A DNA stretch of 64,000 bases from contig NZ_PJMX01000001.1 of the NCBI RefSeq assembly GCF_002846415.1, positions 1,488,001 to 1,552,000 on the forward strand, given 5' to 3'. The notes beneath the pieces are model-generated. The model had not been told where the DNA came from. It made no database searches and worked only from the letters and a program-made list of their open reading frames with translations. The position numbers and the translations under genes are program-made. Origin of the DNA: Streptomyces sp. TLI_146 (GTDB lineage: Bacteria; Actinomycetota; Actinomycetes; Streptomycetales; Streptomycetaceae). Below are positions 33,426-42,580 of this stretch, one piece after another (position 1 is the stretch's first letter; each line of letters opens with the position of its first letter).

Positions 33426-33929
33426 CTACAGCAGACCGAGGTTGGCGTCGGGCGAGCCGTGCAGCGTCGGGGCGAGCAGTCCGGCCTGGGGATCGCTGAG
33501 CGCGGGCAGCCCGAACAACTCGGCCTGCGGCGGGGTGAGCGGCGCCTTGAGGACCGCCCCCGGGCTCTCCGCGCGCAGCGGGGACGACGGCGAGGTGACG
33601 GCCGCCGTGCCGAGCTTCTCGTCCGTGATCGGATCGCTCAGCGGCGCCTTGAGCAGCGTCGACGGCAGCTCCGTGGTGACCGGCAGACTCGGCAGCAGCG
33701 GCGAAGGCGTCAGCGACCCGGCGACATGGCGAGGCCCGCTCGGGGAACCCGGCATCGGGATGGGTACGCCAGTGCTCACCGAGGGGGATTCGAACGGCAG
33801 CGCCGCGTCCAGACCTTCCAGCGGGACCACGACGGGTACGGACGACCCGGCCGCGGCGGGCGTGACCGCCGCCGCCGTGGCCATGCACGTCATCATGGCC
33901 GCGAGGCCGGCCCGCTTGGTGAGCTTCAT
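33426..33929 (-). CDS. Secreted protein of unknown function, Pro/Ser/Leu-rich
   Basis: 167 residues with a Sec signal peptide (MKLTKRAGLAAMMTCMATAA then AVTPAAAGS). The mature protein is low-complexity, rich in Pro, Ser, Leu and Thr, with short repeated turns: LPSTLLKAPLSDPITDEKL and SPGAVLKAPLTPPQAELFGL both contain LKAPL-(S/T). No cysteine, no enzyme motif. It resembles small cell-wall-associated secreted proteins of Streptomyces. ATG 33929 is preceded by GGAAG. Not assigned to a family. Confidence 0.7.
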   Translation of the reverse strand: MKLTKRAGLAAMMTCMATAAAVTPAAAGSSVPVVVPLEGLDAALPFESPSVSTGVPIPMPGSPSGPRHVAGSLTPSPLLPSLPVTTELPSTLLKAPLSDPITDEKLGTAAVTSPSSPLRAESPGAVLKAPLTPPQAELFGLPALSDPQAGLLAPTLHGSPDANLGLL

Positions 33930-34024
33930 AGGTACTTCCATCCCTCTGGGTCTCGGATCACTGACGGACAGGTGCCGTCTGGAAGAACGAGGCCATCGGG
34001 CCAACCCCTCCAAAATTCCCCTGT

Positions 34025-34483
34025 TCAGCGGAGCGGAAAGGCAACTCCGCGCTCGGAATCGGGTCGTTTTCCGAAGATCCGACGTTCCGATTCGTCGATC
34101 GGCACATCATTGATGCTCGCTTCCCTGCGGGCCATCAGACCGTTCTCGTCGAACTCCCAGAGCTCGTTGCCGTAACTGCGCCACCACTGCCCCGCCGCGT
34201 CCCGACTCTCGTACTGGAAGCGCACCGCGATGCGGTTGCCGTCGAACGCCCACAGCTCCTTGCGGAGCGCGTAGTCGAGCTCGCGCGCCCACTTGGCGGT
34301 GAGCAGCTCGACGATCGCGGCCCGCCCGGTGACGAAGGTGTCCCGATTGCGCCAGCGGGAGTCCTCGGTGTACGCGAGCGAGACCTTCTCGGGGTCACGG
34401 GTGTTCCAGGCGTCCTCGGCGGCCTGGACCTTCTGCCGGGCGGTGTGCAGGTCGAAGGGGGGCAGGGGCGGGCGAGCGGTCAT
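34025..34483 (-). CDS. DUF1348 family protein (NTF2/SnoaL-like fold)
   Basis: 152 residues, nearly the full length of DUF1348. Its conserved blocks are visible: [45 protein letters not shown]-like [20 protein letters not shown], and [20 protein letters not shown] with INDVPI near the end. GGAGGT lies before ATG 34483. The family is a small NTF2-fold protein of unknown activity, often induced by electrophile or oxidative stress and next to a TetR gene, as here. The 119-nt divergent spacer holds two palindromes that the TetR protein probably binds. Confidence 0.88.
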   Translation of the reverse strand: MTARPPLPPFDLHTARQKVQAAEDAWNTRDPEKVSLAYTEDSRWRNRDTFVTGRAAIVELLTAKWARELDYALRKELWAFDGNRIAVRFQYESRDAAGQWWRSYGNELWEFDENGLMARREASINDVPIDESERRIFGKRPDSERGVAFPLR

Positions 34484-34528
34484 GGCTGGACCTCCGGTCG
34501 AGGGGCGGGAACGGGCAGGGCGAGCCGG

Positions 34529-34546
34529 GGAGAACGTGCGTTCTCC
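34529..34546. promoter_or_regulatory. TetR operator candidate O1
   Basis: GGAGAACG-TG-CGTTCTCC is an 18-bp inverted repeat with 8-bp perfect arms, 46 nt upstream of the DUF1348 start. Its half-site GAGAACG is shared with the second palindrome at 34566-34581. Confidence 0.7.
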
Positions 34547-34565
34547 TCGTCGTGCCGCTACTCTA

Positions 34566-34581
34566 GAGAACGATCGTTCTC
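34566..34581. promoter_or_regulatory. TetR operator candidate O2
   Basis: GAGAACGATCGTTCTC is a perfect 16-bp palindrome 21 nt before the tetR start codon. It shares GAGAACG half-sites with O1; the two centres are 36 nt apart. Confidence 0.75.
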
Positions 34582-34602
34582 AGTTCAAGGAGTGGTGAGG
34601 TC

Positions 34603-35160
34603 ATGGACAGCGCAGTCGCACGGGAGCGGGTGCTCGACGCCGCCGGGACGCTGTTCTACGAGCGGGGCATCCAAAGCGTCGGCATGGACGAGATCCGCAG
34701 CACCTCCGGCGTCTCGCTCAAGCGCCTCTACGCCCTCTTCCCCGCCAAGGACCACCTCGTGGAGGCGTATCTGGAGCGCCGGGACACGCTGTGGCGCGGA
34801 CGCCTGGCGGAGTACGTGGAGCGGCACGCCGAGCCGGAGGAGCGGATCCTGGCGGTCTTCGACCATCTGCGCCGCTGGTTCGGCGAACCCGGCTTCCGCG
34901 GTTGCGCGTGGATCAACGCGTACGGCGAACTCGGCGCCTCCTCGGAACGCGTCGCCGTCCAGGCGCGCGCCCACAAGAACGCGTTCCGCGCGTACCTGGG
35001 CTCGCTCGTCGCGGACGCGGGGCTGCCCGACCGCCTGGCCGACCATCTGACGCTCCTCGCCGAGGGCGCGATGGTGACGGCGGGCATCTTCCACAGCCAG
35101 GAGCCCGCGCTCCAGGCCCGTGAGGCGGCGGCCGCGCTGCTGGCGGCGGCACGCGGCTGA
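34603..35160 (+). CDS. TetR-family transcriptional regulator
   Basis: 185 residues. The N-terminal helix-turn-helix is at about residues 5-50: RERVLDAAGTLFYERGIQSV, GMDEIRSTSGVSLKRLYALF. The C-terminal ligand domain contains GFRGCAWINAYGELG, typical of the TetR_C_7-type subgroup. ATG 34603 has GGTGAGGTC upstream. Two GAGAACG-based palindromes lie in the spacer to the divergent DUF1348 gene, so it most likely represses itself and that gene. The inducer is unknown. Confidence 0.9.
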   Translation: MDSAVARERVLDAAGTLFYERGIQSVGMDEIRSTSGVSLKRLYALFPAKDHLVEAYLERRDTLWRGRLAEYVERHAEPEERILAVFDHLRRWFGEPGFRGCAWINAYGELGASSERVAVQARAHKNAFRAYLGSLVADAGLPDRLADHLTLLAEGAMVTAGIFHSQEPALQAREAAAALLAAARG

Positions 35161-35348
35161 CCCCGCGCCCCAATCCACCGCGCGCCGCCGGGAAGAGGCG
35201 ACCGTCGGCCCGTACGCTGAGGCCGCACGCTCCCTGGTCGTTGGCCATGTGTTCACTGGTTGCCCCACTGCCCTCCCCCCGCGCCGGGAAGCCTCCTGTC
35301 GGGTCCACGACGAACGGACCCGCACCGACAGCTCAGGAGGCAATCCCC

Positions 35349-36776
35349 ATGGCCGAGTTGACGCGACGCAGACTCCTCGGATCGGCGGCGGGCGCGATCG
35401 GCGGCGCGACGGCGCTCTCCCTGCTTCCCCCCAGCGTGCGGAAGGCGGTCGCCGCCGGGCCGCCGCGCCGGGGCTCGATTCGCGACATCGAACACGTCGT
35501 CATGCTGATGCAGGAGAACCGTTCGTTCGACCACTACTTCGGCACGCTCTCCGGGGTCCGCGGCTTCAACGACCCCCACGCGCTGCGGCTGCCCGACGGC
35601 CGTTCGGTGTTCTACCAGCCGGACGCGGTCAACCCCGACGGCTATCTGCTGCCGTTCCACCTGGACACCCACCGCTCCAGCGCGCAGGCCATCCCGTCCA
35701 CCAGCCACGCCTGGGCCGTGCAGCACGCGGCCTGGAACGGCGGGAGGATGGATCAGTGGCTGCCCGCGCACCGCAAGGCGGACGGGGGCAACGGGCCCTA
35801 TGTGATGGGGTACTACACCCGCGAGGACATCCCGTTCCAGTTCGCCCTCGCGGAGACCTTCACGGTCTGCGACCACTACTTCTGTTCGGTCTTCGGGCCG
35901 ACCTGGCCGAACCGGCTGTACTGGATGACCGGCACGATCGACCCGGGCGGCACCCTGGGCGGCCCGGTGATCACCAACAGGGCGCCGACGCCGTACCGGT
36001 GGACGACGTACGCCGAGCGGCTCCAGGCGGCCGGGGTGAGCTGGAAGGTCTACCAGCAGGACGACGACTACGGCTGCAACATGCTGGAGCAGTTCGCCGC
36101 CTTCCGCTCCGCGCGACCCGGTTCGGACCTGTACGAGCGCGGGGTGCGCCCGCAGCCCGAGGGCACCTTCGAGGACGACGCCCGGGCCGACCGGCTGCCG
36201 GCGGTCTCGTGGATCATGCCGACGAGCTTCCAGTCCGAGCATCCGGACTATCTGCCCGCGGCGGGCGCGGACTTCGTGGCCCGCAAGATCGAGGCGATCG
36301 CGGCCAACCCGAAGGTATGGGCGAAGACCGCGTTCATCCTGAACTACGACGAGAACGACGGACTGTTCGACCATGTGCCGCCGCCGACGCCGAGGGCGGG
36401 CACGGCCGACGAGTTCGTCCAGGGGCTGCCGATCGGGGGTGGCTTCCGGGTCCCGGCGATCGTCGTGTCGCCCTGGACGGTGGGCGGCTGGGTGGCGAGC
36501 GAGCCGTTCGACCACACGTCGGCGCTGCGGTTCCTGGAGGAGTTCACCGGGGTCGAGGAGCCCAACATCAGCCAGTGGCGGCGCCGTACGTTCGGCGACC
36601 TGACCTCGGCGTTCCGCTTCACCCACGCCCGGCCGCGCCCGCCGCGCCTGCCGCGCAACACGGCGGAGCAGCTGGAGGAGGCGAAGAAGGAAGTGGCGAC
36701 GCTGCCGAAGCCGACGCCGCCCGGTGCCGACCAGTCCTTCCCGCGCCAGGAGAGGGGCCACCGGCCGCACACGTAG
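35349..36776 (+). CDS. Tat-exported phospholipase C / phosphoesterase family protein
   Basis: 475 residues. It starts with a Tat signal: TRRRLLGSAAGAIGGATALS with the twin Arg and an Ala cleavage region after VRKAVAAG. The phosphoesterase (PF04185-type) domain begins DIEHVVMLMQENRSFDHYFG and includes GPTWPNRLYWMTG, ILNYDENDGLFDHVPPP and PFDHTSALRFLEEF, the metal-binding blocks of bacterial phospholipases C and acid phosphatases. The C-terminal Lys/Pro-rich tail is short, so it is like the single-domain enzyme, without the two C-terminal DUF756 repeats of the large haemolytic types. AGGAGG lies 9 nt before ATG 35349. Extracellular; probably releases phosphate from lipids. Confidence 0.9.
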   Translation: MAELTRRRLLGSAAGAIGGATALSLLPPSVRKAVAAGPPRRGSIRDIEHVVMLMQENRSFDHYFGTLSGVRGFNDPHALRLPDGRSVFYQPDAVNPDGYLLPFHLDTHRSSAQAIPSTSHAWAVQHAAWNGGRMDQWLPAHRKADGGNGPYVMGYYTREDIPFQFALAETFTVCDHYFCSVFGPTWPNRLYWMTGTIDPGGTLGGPVITNRAPTPYRWTTYAERLQAAGVSWKVYQQDDDYGCNMLEQFAAFRSARPGSDLYERGVRPQPEGTFEDDARADRLPAVSWIMPTSFQSEHPDYLPAAGADFVARKIEAIAANPKVWAKTAFILNYDENDGLFDHVPPPTPRAGTADEFVQGLPIGGGFRVPAIVVSPWTVGGWVASEPFDHTSALRFLEEFTGVEEPNISQWRRRTFGDLTSAFRFTHARPRPPRLPRNTAEQLEEAKKEVATLPKPTPPGADQSFPRQERGHRPHT

Positions 36777-36814
36777 GCTCATACGGGCAGCAGTCGTCTT
36801 GAGCATGGCCGTTC

Positions 36815-36837
36815 GGGACCGGTCGCTTCCGGTTCCC
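36815..36837 (+). terminator. Imperfect hairpin after the phosphoesterase gene
   Basis: GGGACCGG (36815-36822) pairs with CCGGTTCCC (36829-36837) with one bulged base. It is 38 nt after the phosphoesterase stop and before the sialidase gene. Confidence 0.4.
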
Positions 36838-36932
36838 GGGCGGCTCTTGTCCGGGAGTGAACAGACCTTCACACGGCGTTCAACAGCTGGTCACCAGGTG
36901 TTGGTCGAATCCGGTACCTGACGATCATCACC

Positions 36933-39900
36933 ATGATCTCCATGTCGTTCACCCCGTACAACTCACCGGCACCAGGCGGCGCTCGCGCCGCACGGTGCGG
37001 ACCGTCGCCCGCCGGGGCCGTCGCAGGGCTGCTCGCCCTCGCGGTCGCGGCCGTCTCCCTCCTTCTCGCCGCTCCCGTGTCGTACGCGAGCGGCCCGCTG
37101 GCGTCCTCGCGCGCCCTCGTCGGCGCCGAGCAGGTGCTGTTCCGCTCCGGTGTGGGCGGTTACGGCTGCTACCGCATCCCGGCCCTGGTGAAGACGAAGA
37201 CGGGCAGCCTGCTCGCGTTCGCGGAGGGGCGCAAGTCGCCGACCTGCGCCGATCGCGGCGACATCGATCTGGTGATGCGCCGCTCCACCAACGACGGCCG
37301 CACCTGGGGCCCGGCCCATGTCGTCCTGGAGGGCAGCCCCACCGACGGCACCGAGCCCTTCACCCGGGGCAATCCGGCGCCCGTGGTGGACCGCGAGACC
37401 GGTTCGGTGTTCCTGTTGACCACCTCCAACGAGGACACGCCCACCGGCCTGCGGCTGCCCTGGGTGCAGCGGAGCGACGACGACGGGGTGAGCTGGAGCG
37501 CGCCCAAGGCGCTGCCCACGTACACCGGCGCCAACAACGGCTGGTTCGCCACCGGTCCCTCGCACGGCGTCCAGCTGACCGAGGGCGCGCACGCCGGACG
37601 CCTGGTGGTGGGCGCCCACCAGAACCCCGACTCCACGACGCGTTACGCGGGCGTCCTCTACAGCGACGACCACGGTGCCACCTGGCAGGCGAGCTCCACC
37701 GCGAACTCGTACGTGGCGAACGCGGTCAAGCCGGGCGAGGTCTCGGTGACCGAACTGCCCGGCGGCAGCGTGTACCTGGCCGCCCGCAACGAGATCGGCG
37801 GCAGCTCCAACCACCGCACCCGCGCGGTGAGCTCCGACGGCGGCACCACGGTCCCCGCCTCCACGGTGATCCCCGGTCTGATCACCCCGGAGGTCCAGGG
37901 CTCGGCGCTCACCCTGCGCCAGACGTATCAGCGCACGCCCGGCGACACCATGGTCTTCTCGGCGCCGTCGGACGCGTCCGACCGCAAGCTGATGAAGATC
38001 CGTTACTCCACCGACCAGGGCACCACCTGGACGGCCGCCTCCAACGGTCTGATCAGCAACGACCGGGCCTCCTACTCCGACCTCGCCGAGCTCGACACGG
38101 GTGAGCTCGGTCTGGTCTACGAGGGCGGCCCGAGCAACTCCGCCGACGAGATCCGCTTCAACGTGACCACGCCGGGCGCGCTGGGGATACCGGGCACATT
38201 CACGGGCAAGGGCTCCCCGCAGAAGAGCCCGACGGCGGGCCGCACCAGCCCGGACTCCGGCCCGGACGCCAACGACGCCTACCTCCAGGCCAATGCGGCC
38301 CTCGGCAGCGGCCGCTTCGGGCAGGGCCTGGTCCTGGACGGCACGGGCGACTACGCCGATGTGCCGTACGGCAGGACGATCGACCCGGGTGCGGGCGACG
38401 TCACGTATGCGATGTGGTTCAAGTACGCGGCGACGACGGCGAGCAGGCAGCAGGCGCTGTTCTGGGCGTACGGGCAGGGCAGCACCAAGCCGCAGGTGTG
38501 GCTGCGCACCCAGCCCGCCGACGACCGGCTGTACGCCTGGGTGCAGGGCGCGGGCGGCGGCGCCTGGCTGACGCTGACCGACCCGTCGGCGGCGGTGGCG
38601 TTCGGCGACGACCAGTGGCACCACGTGGCGCTGATCCGCTCGGGTGCGCAGATCCGCCTCACCGTCGACGGCACGGTGACCGGGACGGCGACGGGCGTGT
38701 CCGGTTCGGTGACGGACGCGCCGCAGAACGGCGTGGAGGGCATCCGGATCGGCGCCAAGCCGGACACGGGGGTGAGCGACGCGTTCGGCGGTGTGATCGA
38801 CGAGTTCCGCGTCTACCGCTCGGCGTTGACGGACGCGGCGCTCACTCAGGTGCGCGCCAACGCGACGGAGCTGGACACGGAGGCCGCCACCCGTTCGATG
38901 GGCGCGCGGCTGCCCTTCCAAGTGATCGACACGGCGGTCGTCCCGGACCGGCGCCGCATCACCATCGAGGACGACGTCTCGGGCCACTGCGCCAGCGGGA
39001 CCCTGCTCGGCGGTGTGCCTGCCCTGCCGACGGGCCGGATCGGGTCGCTGGCGGCGACCGTCGACAGCACCCACCCGGGCACGGAGACCGGCTTCTCGCC
39101 GACGCTGGACGTCGGCGCGGGCGACTTCACGTACAGCCTCTGGTTCCGGTACGCGGCGGGCTCGACCACGCCGGACCAGGCGCTGGTGTGGGCGTACGGA
39201 ACGGGCGGCGGCAGTCCGCAGCTGTGGGTGCGCGCCCAGCCGTCGCAGGACCGCCTCTACGCCTGGGTGCAGACGGACGCGGGCACGGCGGCGGTCGCGC
39301 TGCCGGACACCACGTCGACCAGGTCGTTCGGCGACGGCGCCTGGCATCTGATGACGCTGACCCGGTCGGCCGACAAGGTCTCGCTGGGCGTGGACGCCCG
39401 TACGCCGGTGACGGTGAGCGGCCTGACCGGCTCGCTGACGCCCGCGCAGGGCAGCGGGCAGCAGGGGGTGCGGGTCGGCTCGAAGCTCGACAACACGAGT
39501 GTGTTCGACGGTGACGTGGACGAGTTCCGGATCTACCACCGGGCGCTGACGGCGGCCGAGGTCTCGACGGTGGCGGGGTCCACGGCGGGCTCTTCCGGTT
39601 CCTACCCGGCCGATCTTCCGGCGCTGTGGTGGTCGTTCGAGAACCAGTACACGGGCGCGAAGGACGTGGTGCGTCCGGCGGCGGGTCCGGCGACACCGGA
39701 CTCCACGGTCCACTGCGGCCACGGCTTCGTGCGCGGCGGCGCGGCGAGCGTGCCGGGCAGGTTCGGCAACGCGCTCGCCTTCGACGGCTCGAACGACGCC
39801 GTCGACCTGCCGTACGGCGCGGCCACCGCGCTCGGCTCGGCGGACTTCACCGTCAGCACATGGCTCAAGTACTCGGCCACCGCCGGCAGTGCGGACCAGG

Positions 39901-40379
39901 TCCTGGTGTGGGCGTACGGGACGGGCGCCTCGGAGCGGCAGATCTGGCTGCGGGCCCAGCCCGCGCAGGACCGGCTGTACGCCGCGTTCGAGACGGACAC
40001 GGCGACCACCGTGGTGGCGGCTGTGGACGGCTCGGCGGCGGCCGGTTTCGGCGACGGGGCCTGGCACCACGTGGCCCTGCAACGGGCGGATGGCCAGCTC
40101 CGCCTGATCGTCGACGGGCAGACGCTGGGCAGCGCGGCGGCCCCGGCGGGCTCGGTGACGACGGGTGACACCTACGCCGTTGACGGCTTCCGGCTCGGCG
40201 CCAAGCCTGACGGGACAAATCCGCTGACGGGCGCGCTGGACGAGTTCCGGATCACCCGCAAGGCGCTGTCGGCGGACGAGCTGACGACACTGCGCACGGA
40301 CAACAGCCTTCCGGGGACGGCCACTTCGACGTGGCTGCCGTTCCAGGTGATCACGGGATCGGAGTTCGCCCGTATGTAG
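36933..40379 (+). CDS. Secreted exo-alpha-sialidase (GH33) with three LamG-like modules
   Basis: 1148 residues. A long signal peptide (hydrophobic AGLLALAVAAVSLLLAAPVS) is followed by a six-bladed sialidase propeller (~60-430) with the N-terminal GCYRIPALVKTKTGSLLAFA (the FRIP-type Arg), Asp boxes such as STNDGRTW, SDDDGVSW and STDQGTTW, and catalytic candidates ARNE and RDRGDIDL-like CADRGDID. Three tandem concanavalin-type (LamG/laminin-G-like) modules follow at about 455-640, 690-870 and 920-1115. All contain the phrases WAYG.G, RLYAW or RLYAA and W....L.R. It cleaves terminal sialic acids from glycans outside the cell. Start ATG 36933 has a poor ribosome site. A hairpin follows. Confidence 0.92.
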   Translation: MISMSFTPYNSPAPGGARAARCGPSPAGAVAGLLALAVAAVSLLLAAPVSYASGPLASSRALVGAEQVLFRSGVGGYGCYRIPALVKTKTGSLLAFAEGRKSPTCADRGDIDLVMRRSTNDGRTWGPAHVVLEGSPTDGTEPFTRGNPAPVVDRETGSVFLLTTSNEDTPTGLRLPWVQRSDDDGVSWSAPKALPTYTGANNGWFATGPSHGVQLTEGAHAGRLVVGAHQNPDSTTRYAGVLYSDDHGATWQASSTANSYVANAVKPGEVSVTELPGGSVYLAARNEIGGSSNHRTRAVSSDGGTTVPASTVIPGLITPEVQGSALTLRQTYQRTPGDTMVFSAPSDASDRKLMKIRYSTDQGTTWTAASNGLISNDRASYSDLAELDTGELGLVYEGGPSNSADEIRFNVTTPGALGIPGTFTGKGSPQKSPTAGRTSPDSGPDANDAYLQANAALGSGRFGQGLVLDGTGDYADVPYGRTIDPGAGDVTYAMWFKYAATTASRQQALFWAYGQGSTKPQVWLRTQPADDRLYAWVQGAGGGAWLTLTDPSAAVAFGDDQWHHVALIRSGAQIRLTVDGTVTGTATGVSGSVTDAPQNGVEGIRIGAKPDTGVSDAFGGVIDEFRVYRSALTDAALTQVRANATELDTEAATRSMGARLPFQVIDTAVVPDRRRITIEDDVSGHCASGTLLGGVPALPTGRIGSLAATVDSTHPGTETGFSPTLDVGAGDFTYSLWFRYAAGSTTPDQALVWAYGTGGGSPQLWVRAQPSQDRLYAWVQTDAGTAAVALPDTTSTRSFGDGAWHLMTLTRSADKVSLGVDARTPVTVSGLTGSLTPAQGSGQQGVRVGSKLDNTSVFDGDVDEFRIYHRALTAAEVSTVAGSTAGSSGSYPADLPALWWSFENQYTGAKDVVRPAAGPATPDSTVHCGHGFVRGGAASVPGRFGNALAFDGSNDAVDLPYGAATALGSADFTVSTWLKYSATAGSADQVLVWAYGTGASERQIWLRAQPAQDRLYAAFETDTATTVVAAVDGSAAAGFGDGAWHHVALQRADGQLRLIVDGQTLGSAAAPAGSVTTGDTYAVDGFRLGAKPDGTNPLTGALDEFRITRKALSADELTTLRTDNSLPGTATSTWLPFQVITGSEFARM

Positions 40380-40412
40380 CTATAGGGCCAGGTAGCCTGC
40401 GGATACGACTGT

Positions 40413-40449
40413 GGTGGCCGTCCGTCGCACTTCGCGGCGGGCGGCCACC
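40413..40449 (+). terminator. Strong hairpin: sialidase terminator / serine-hydrolase leader
   Basis: GGTGGCCGTCCGTCGC (40413-40428) and GCGGCGGGCGGCCACC (40434-40449) form a 16-bp RNA stem (two G-U pairs) with a 5-nt loop. It starts 34 nt after the sialidase stop and ends 22 nt before the next start codon. Confidence 0.6.
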
Positions 40450-40471
40450 GGCGCGAGGGGAGAGCGGCTCG

Positions 40472-41599
40472 ATGACCGATGGACGACTGCGGGACGCCGC
40501 GCAGACCCGGGTCGAGGAGATCCTGGCCGAGGTGACCGCGTCCGGCGAGGAGACCGGCGTCCAGGTGGCGGCCTACCTCGACGGCGAACTCGTGGTGGAC
40601 GCCTGGGCGGGCCTGGCCGATGTGGAGACCGGGCGGCCGATGGAGCCGGAGACGCTGGTGCCGGCATGGTCGACGGGGAAGGGAATCGCGGCGGCCCTGG
40701 TGGCGGTGCTGGTGGAGCGGGGGATGGTGGGCTACGACACCCCGATCGCCGCGCACTGGCCGGAGTTCGCGGCCCGGGGCAAGGCGGAGATCACCCTCGG
40801 CCAGGTCCTATCGCACTCGGCGGGCCTGCCGCAGCTGCGCCCCGAGGTGACTCCGGAGGAGTTGTTCGACGTGGCGTCGGTCGGGGACTGGCTGGCCGGG
40901 CAGGCCCCGCTGTGGGAGCCGGGCACGGCGAGCGGCTACCACGGCTGGACATACGGCGTGCTCCTCGCGGAGACCCTGCGCCGGGCCACCGGCCGCACCT
41001 GCGATGAGCTGCTGCGGGAGGAGTTGGCGGGGCCGCTGGGGGTGGCGGACGCGCTGTTGTTCTCGGTCCCGGACGATCTGCTCGACCGGGTGGCGATCTG
41101 CTACGACGGCGGCTGGTCGGCGTACTTGGACCGAATGCCGCCGCACTCCCCGTTCTTCACCTTCGCCCCGCGTCGGGTGCTTCCGGTGGCCTCGCTCGCG
41201 AACCGGGCCGACTTCCGCCGGGCGGCGCTCCCGGCCAACGGGACGATGACGGCCCGGGCGGCGGCCCGGATGTACGCGACGCTGGCCTGCGGCGAGCTGG
41301 ACGGCGTACGCCTGGTGTCGGAGGCCACCCTGAAGGAGGCGACGGCCCCGAGGACAAGCGGCGAGGACCGCTCGCTGGGCTTCCCGCTGCTGAAGGGCTA
41401 CGGCTTCATGCTCGGCGGCGCGGGTTCGGTGGTGCGCTCCCCCGACGGCGGCTTCGGCACCAACGGCTCGGGCGGCAGCGCGGCCTCGGCCGACCCGGCC
41501 CACCGGTTCTCCTTCGCGGTGACGAAGAACCGGATGAGCGTGAACGGGTTGGACAAGCGGTTGTTCCGGGAGGTGCGGGAGGTGCTGGGCATCGGGTGA
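40472..41599 (+). CDS. Serine hydrolase (beta-lactamase/EstB class C-like)
   Basis: 375 residues of the class C beta-lactamase/penicillin-binding-like fold. The SxxK motif is WSTGKGIAAALVA (nucleophile Ser, Lys two turns later). The second motif Tyr is in GYHGWTYGVLLAETL, and a Gly-rich FGTNGSGGSAASAD near the C-terminus replaces the KTG box. Members are esterases or peptidases, often without beta-lactamase activity. ATG 40472 has GAGGGGAG upstream. No signal peptide, so it is cytosolic. The 5' leader contains the strong hairpin at 40413-40449. Confidence 0.87.
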   Translation: MTDGRLRDAAQTRVEEILAEVTASGEETGVQVAAYLDGELVVDAWAGLADVETGRPMEPETLVPAWSTGKGIAAALVAVLVERGMVGYDTPIAAHWPEFAARGKAEITLGQVLSHSAGLPQLRPEVTPEELFDVASVGDWLAGQAPLWEPGTASGYHGWTYGVLLAETLRRATGRTCDELLREELAGPLGVADALLFSVPDDLLDRVAICYDGGWSAYLDRMPPHSPFFTFAPRRVLPVASLANRADFRRAALPANGTMTARAAARMYATLACGELDGVRLVSEATLKEATAPRTSGEDRSLGFPLLKGYGFMLGGAGSVVRSPDGGFGTNGSGGSAASADPAHRFSFAVTKNRMSVNGLDKRLFREVREVLGIG

Positions 41600-41604
41600 C
41601 CGGG

Positions 41605-42435
41605 TCAGCGGCCCGCGCATGCCCGCAGGTCGGCGGTGAGCCGGTCCGCGTGGGTGACGAACAGGCCGTGGCCGGCGTTCTCGTACACGTGGTACGTGCT
41701 GTCCGGGATGAGGCGGGCGGCCCGCTCCCCGGTGAGGGCGATCGGGGCGGACACGTCGTGGGTTCCGTGGATGACAAGAACCGGGACGTCGATCTTGGTG
41801 AGCTCGGGAGCGAGGTCGAGGGTCACGATCAGCTCGCCGAGGGCGTTGGCGGCGCGGGCGGTGGCCCCGGCGCAGCGGTGCTCCCAGTACTGGACGTGGG
41901 CGGGCGAGACGTCGTTGCCGGGCCGGTCCAGGGCGAAGAATCCGGCGGCGCCGTCGGCGAAGAAACCCGGCCGATCCTTGCGGAAGACCTCGTTCCCGGC
42001 CTCGATGAGGGCCGGGTCGACGCCCTCGGGGTGGTCCGCCGAGCGGGCCGGGCCGGGCGCCATTCCGGCCACCAGGGCGACGCGTGCCACCCGTCCGCTG
42101 CCGTGCAGGGTGAGGTAGCGGACGACTTCGGCGGTGCCGACGGAGTGGCCGACCAGGGTGATGTCGGTGAGGTCGAGGTGGTCCAGGAGCGCGCCGACGT
42201 CCCCGGCCAGGGTGTCGAGGCCGAACCCGTCCCACACGTCGTCGGACCGCCCGTGCCCGCGCCGGTCGAGCCCTATGCAGCGGAAGCCCTCGGCGGCCAG
42301 CGGAAGCATCTGGAACTCCCACATCTCCGTACCGAAGTAGGAGCTGTTGACGAAGACGATGGTCCGGCCCTCGCGCGGCCCGTAGTCGACGTAGTGCAGG
42401 CGGGTGCCATCGGTGCTGGTCTCGAAGTACGGCAT
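41605..42435 (-). CDS. Alpha/beta hydrolase (haloperoxidase-like)
   Basis: 276 residues. The catalytic triad is visible: nucleophile in DITLVGHSVGTAEVVRYL (GHSVG), acid in VLVIHGTHDVSAPI, and His in VYENAGHGLFVTHADR. The oxyanion region GRTIVFVNSSYFGTEMWEFQ and LDRRGHGRSD are typical of cofactor-free haloperoxidase/esterase-type hydrolases. No signal peptide. GGGGAGGATC precedes ATG 42435. Convergent with the serine hydrolase across 5 nt. Substrate unknown. Confidence 0.88.
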   Translation of the reverse strand: MPYFETSTDGTRLHYVDYGPREGRTIVFVNSSYFGTEMWEFQMLPLAAEGFRCIGLDRRGHGRSDDVWDGFGLDTLAGDVGALLDHLDLTDITLVGHSVGTAEVVRYLTLHGSGRVARVALVAGMAPGPARSADHPEGVDPALIEAGNEVFRKDRPGFFADGAAGFFALDRPGNDVSPAHVQYWEHRCAGATARAANALGELIVTLDLAPELTKIDVPVLVIHGTHDVSAPIALTGERAARLIPDSTYHVYENAGHGLFVTHADRLTADLRACAGR

Positions 42436-42568
42436 GGCGCTGGGATCCTCCCCGTCGGCGACCGCCCGGGTCGGCGGTGCGTCGTGTGGTCAATGGTGCG
42501 GGGGGCGGGGCGGGTTGGTCGATTACCTCGCTGGTCATGCACCGCCGCTGACACCGGGGTTGATCGTT

Positions 42569-42574
42569 TAGCCT
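42569..42574 (+). promoter_or_regulatory. -10 box TAGCCT of the methyltransferase gene
   Basis: TAGCCT is followed by 6 nt and the GTG at 42581, with no ribosome site, indicating a leaderless message. Confidence 0.5.
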
Positions 42575-42580
42575 GACGGT

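Noticed and set aside
36963..40082. 1039-residue - frame opposite the sialidase
   Set aside because: Antisense shadow without start, ribosome site or recognised domain; the sialidase carries a clear signal peptide and catalytic motifs.
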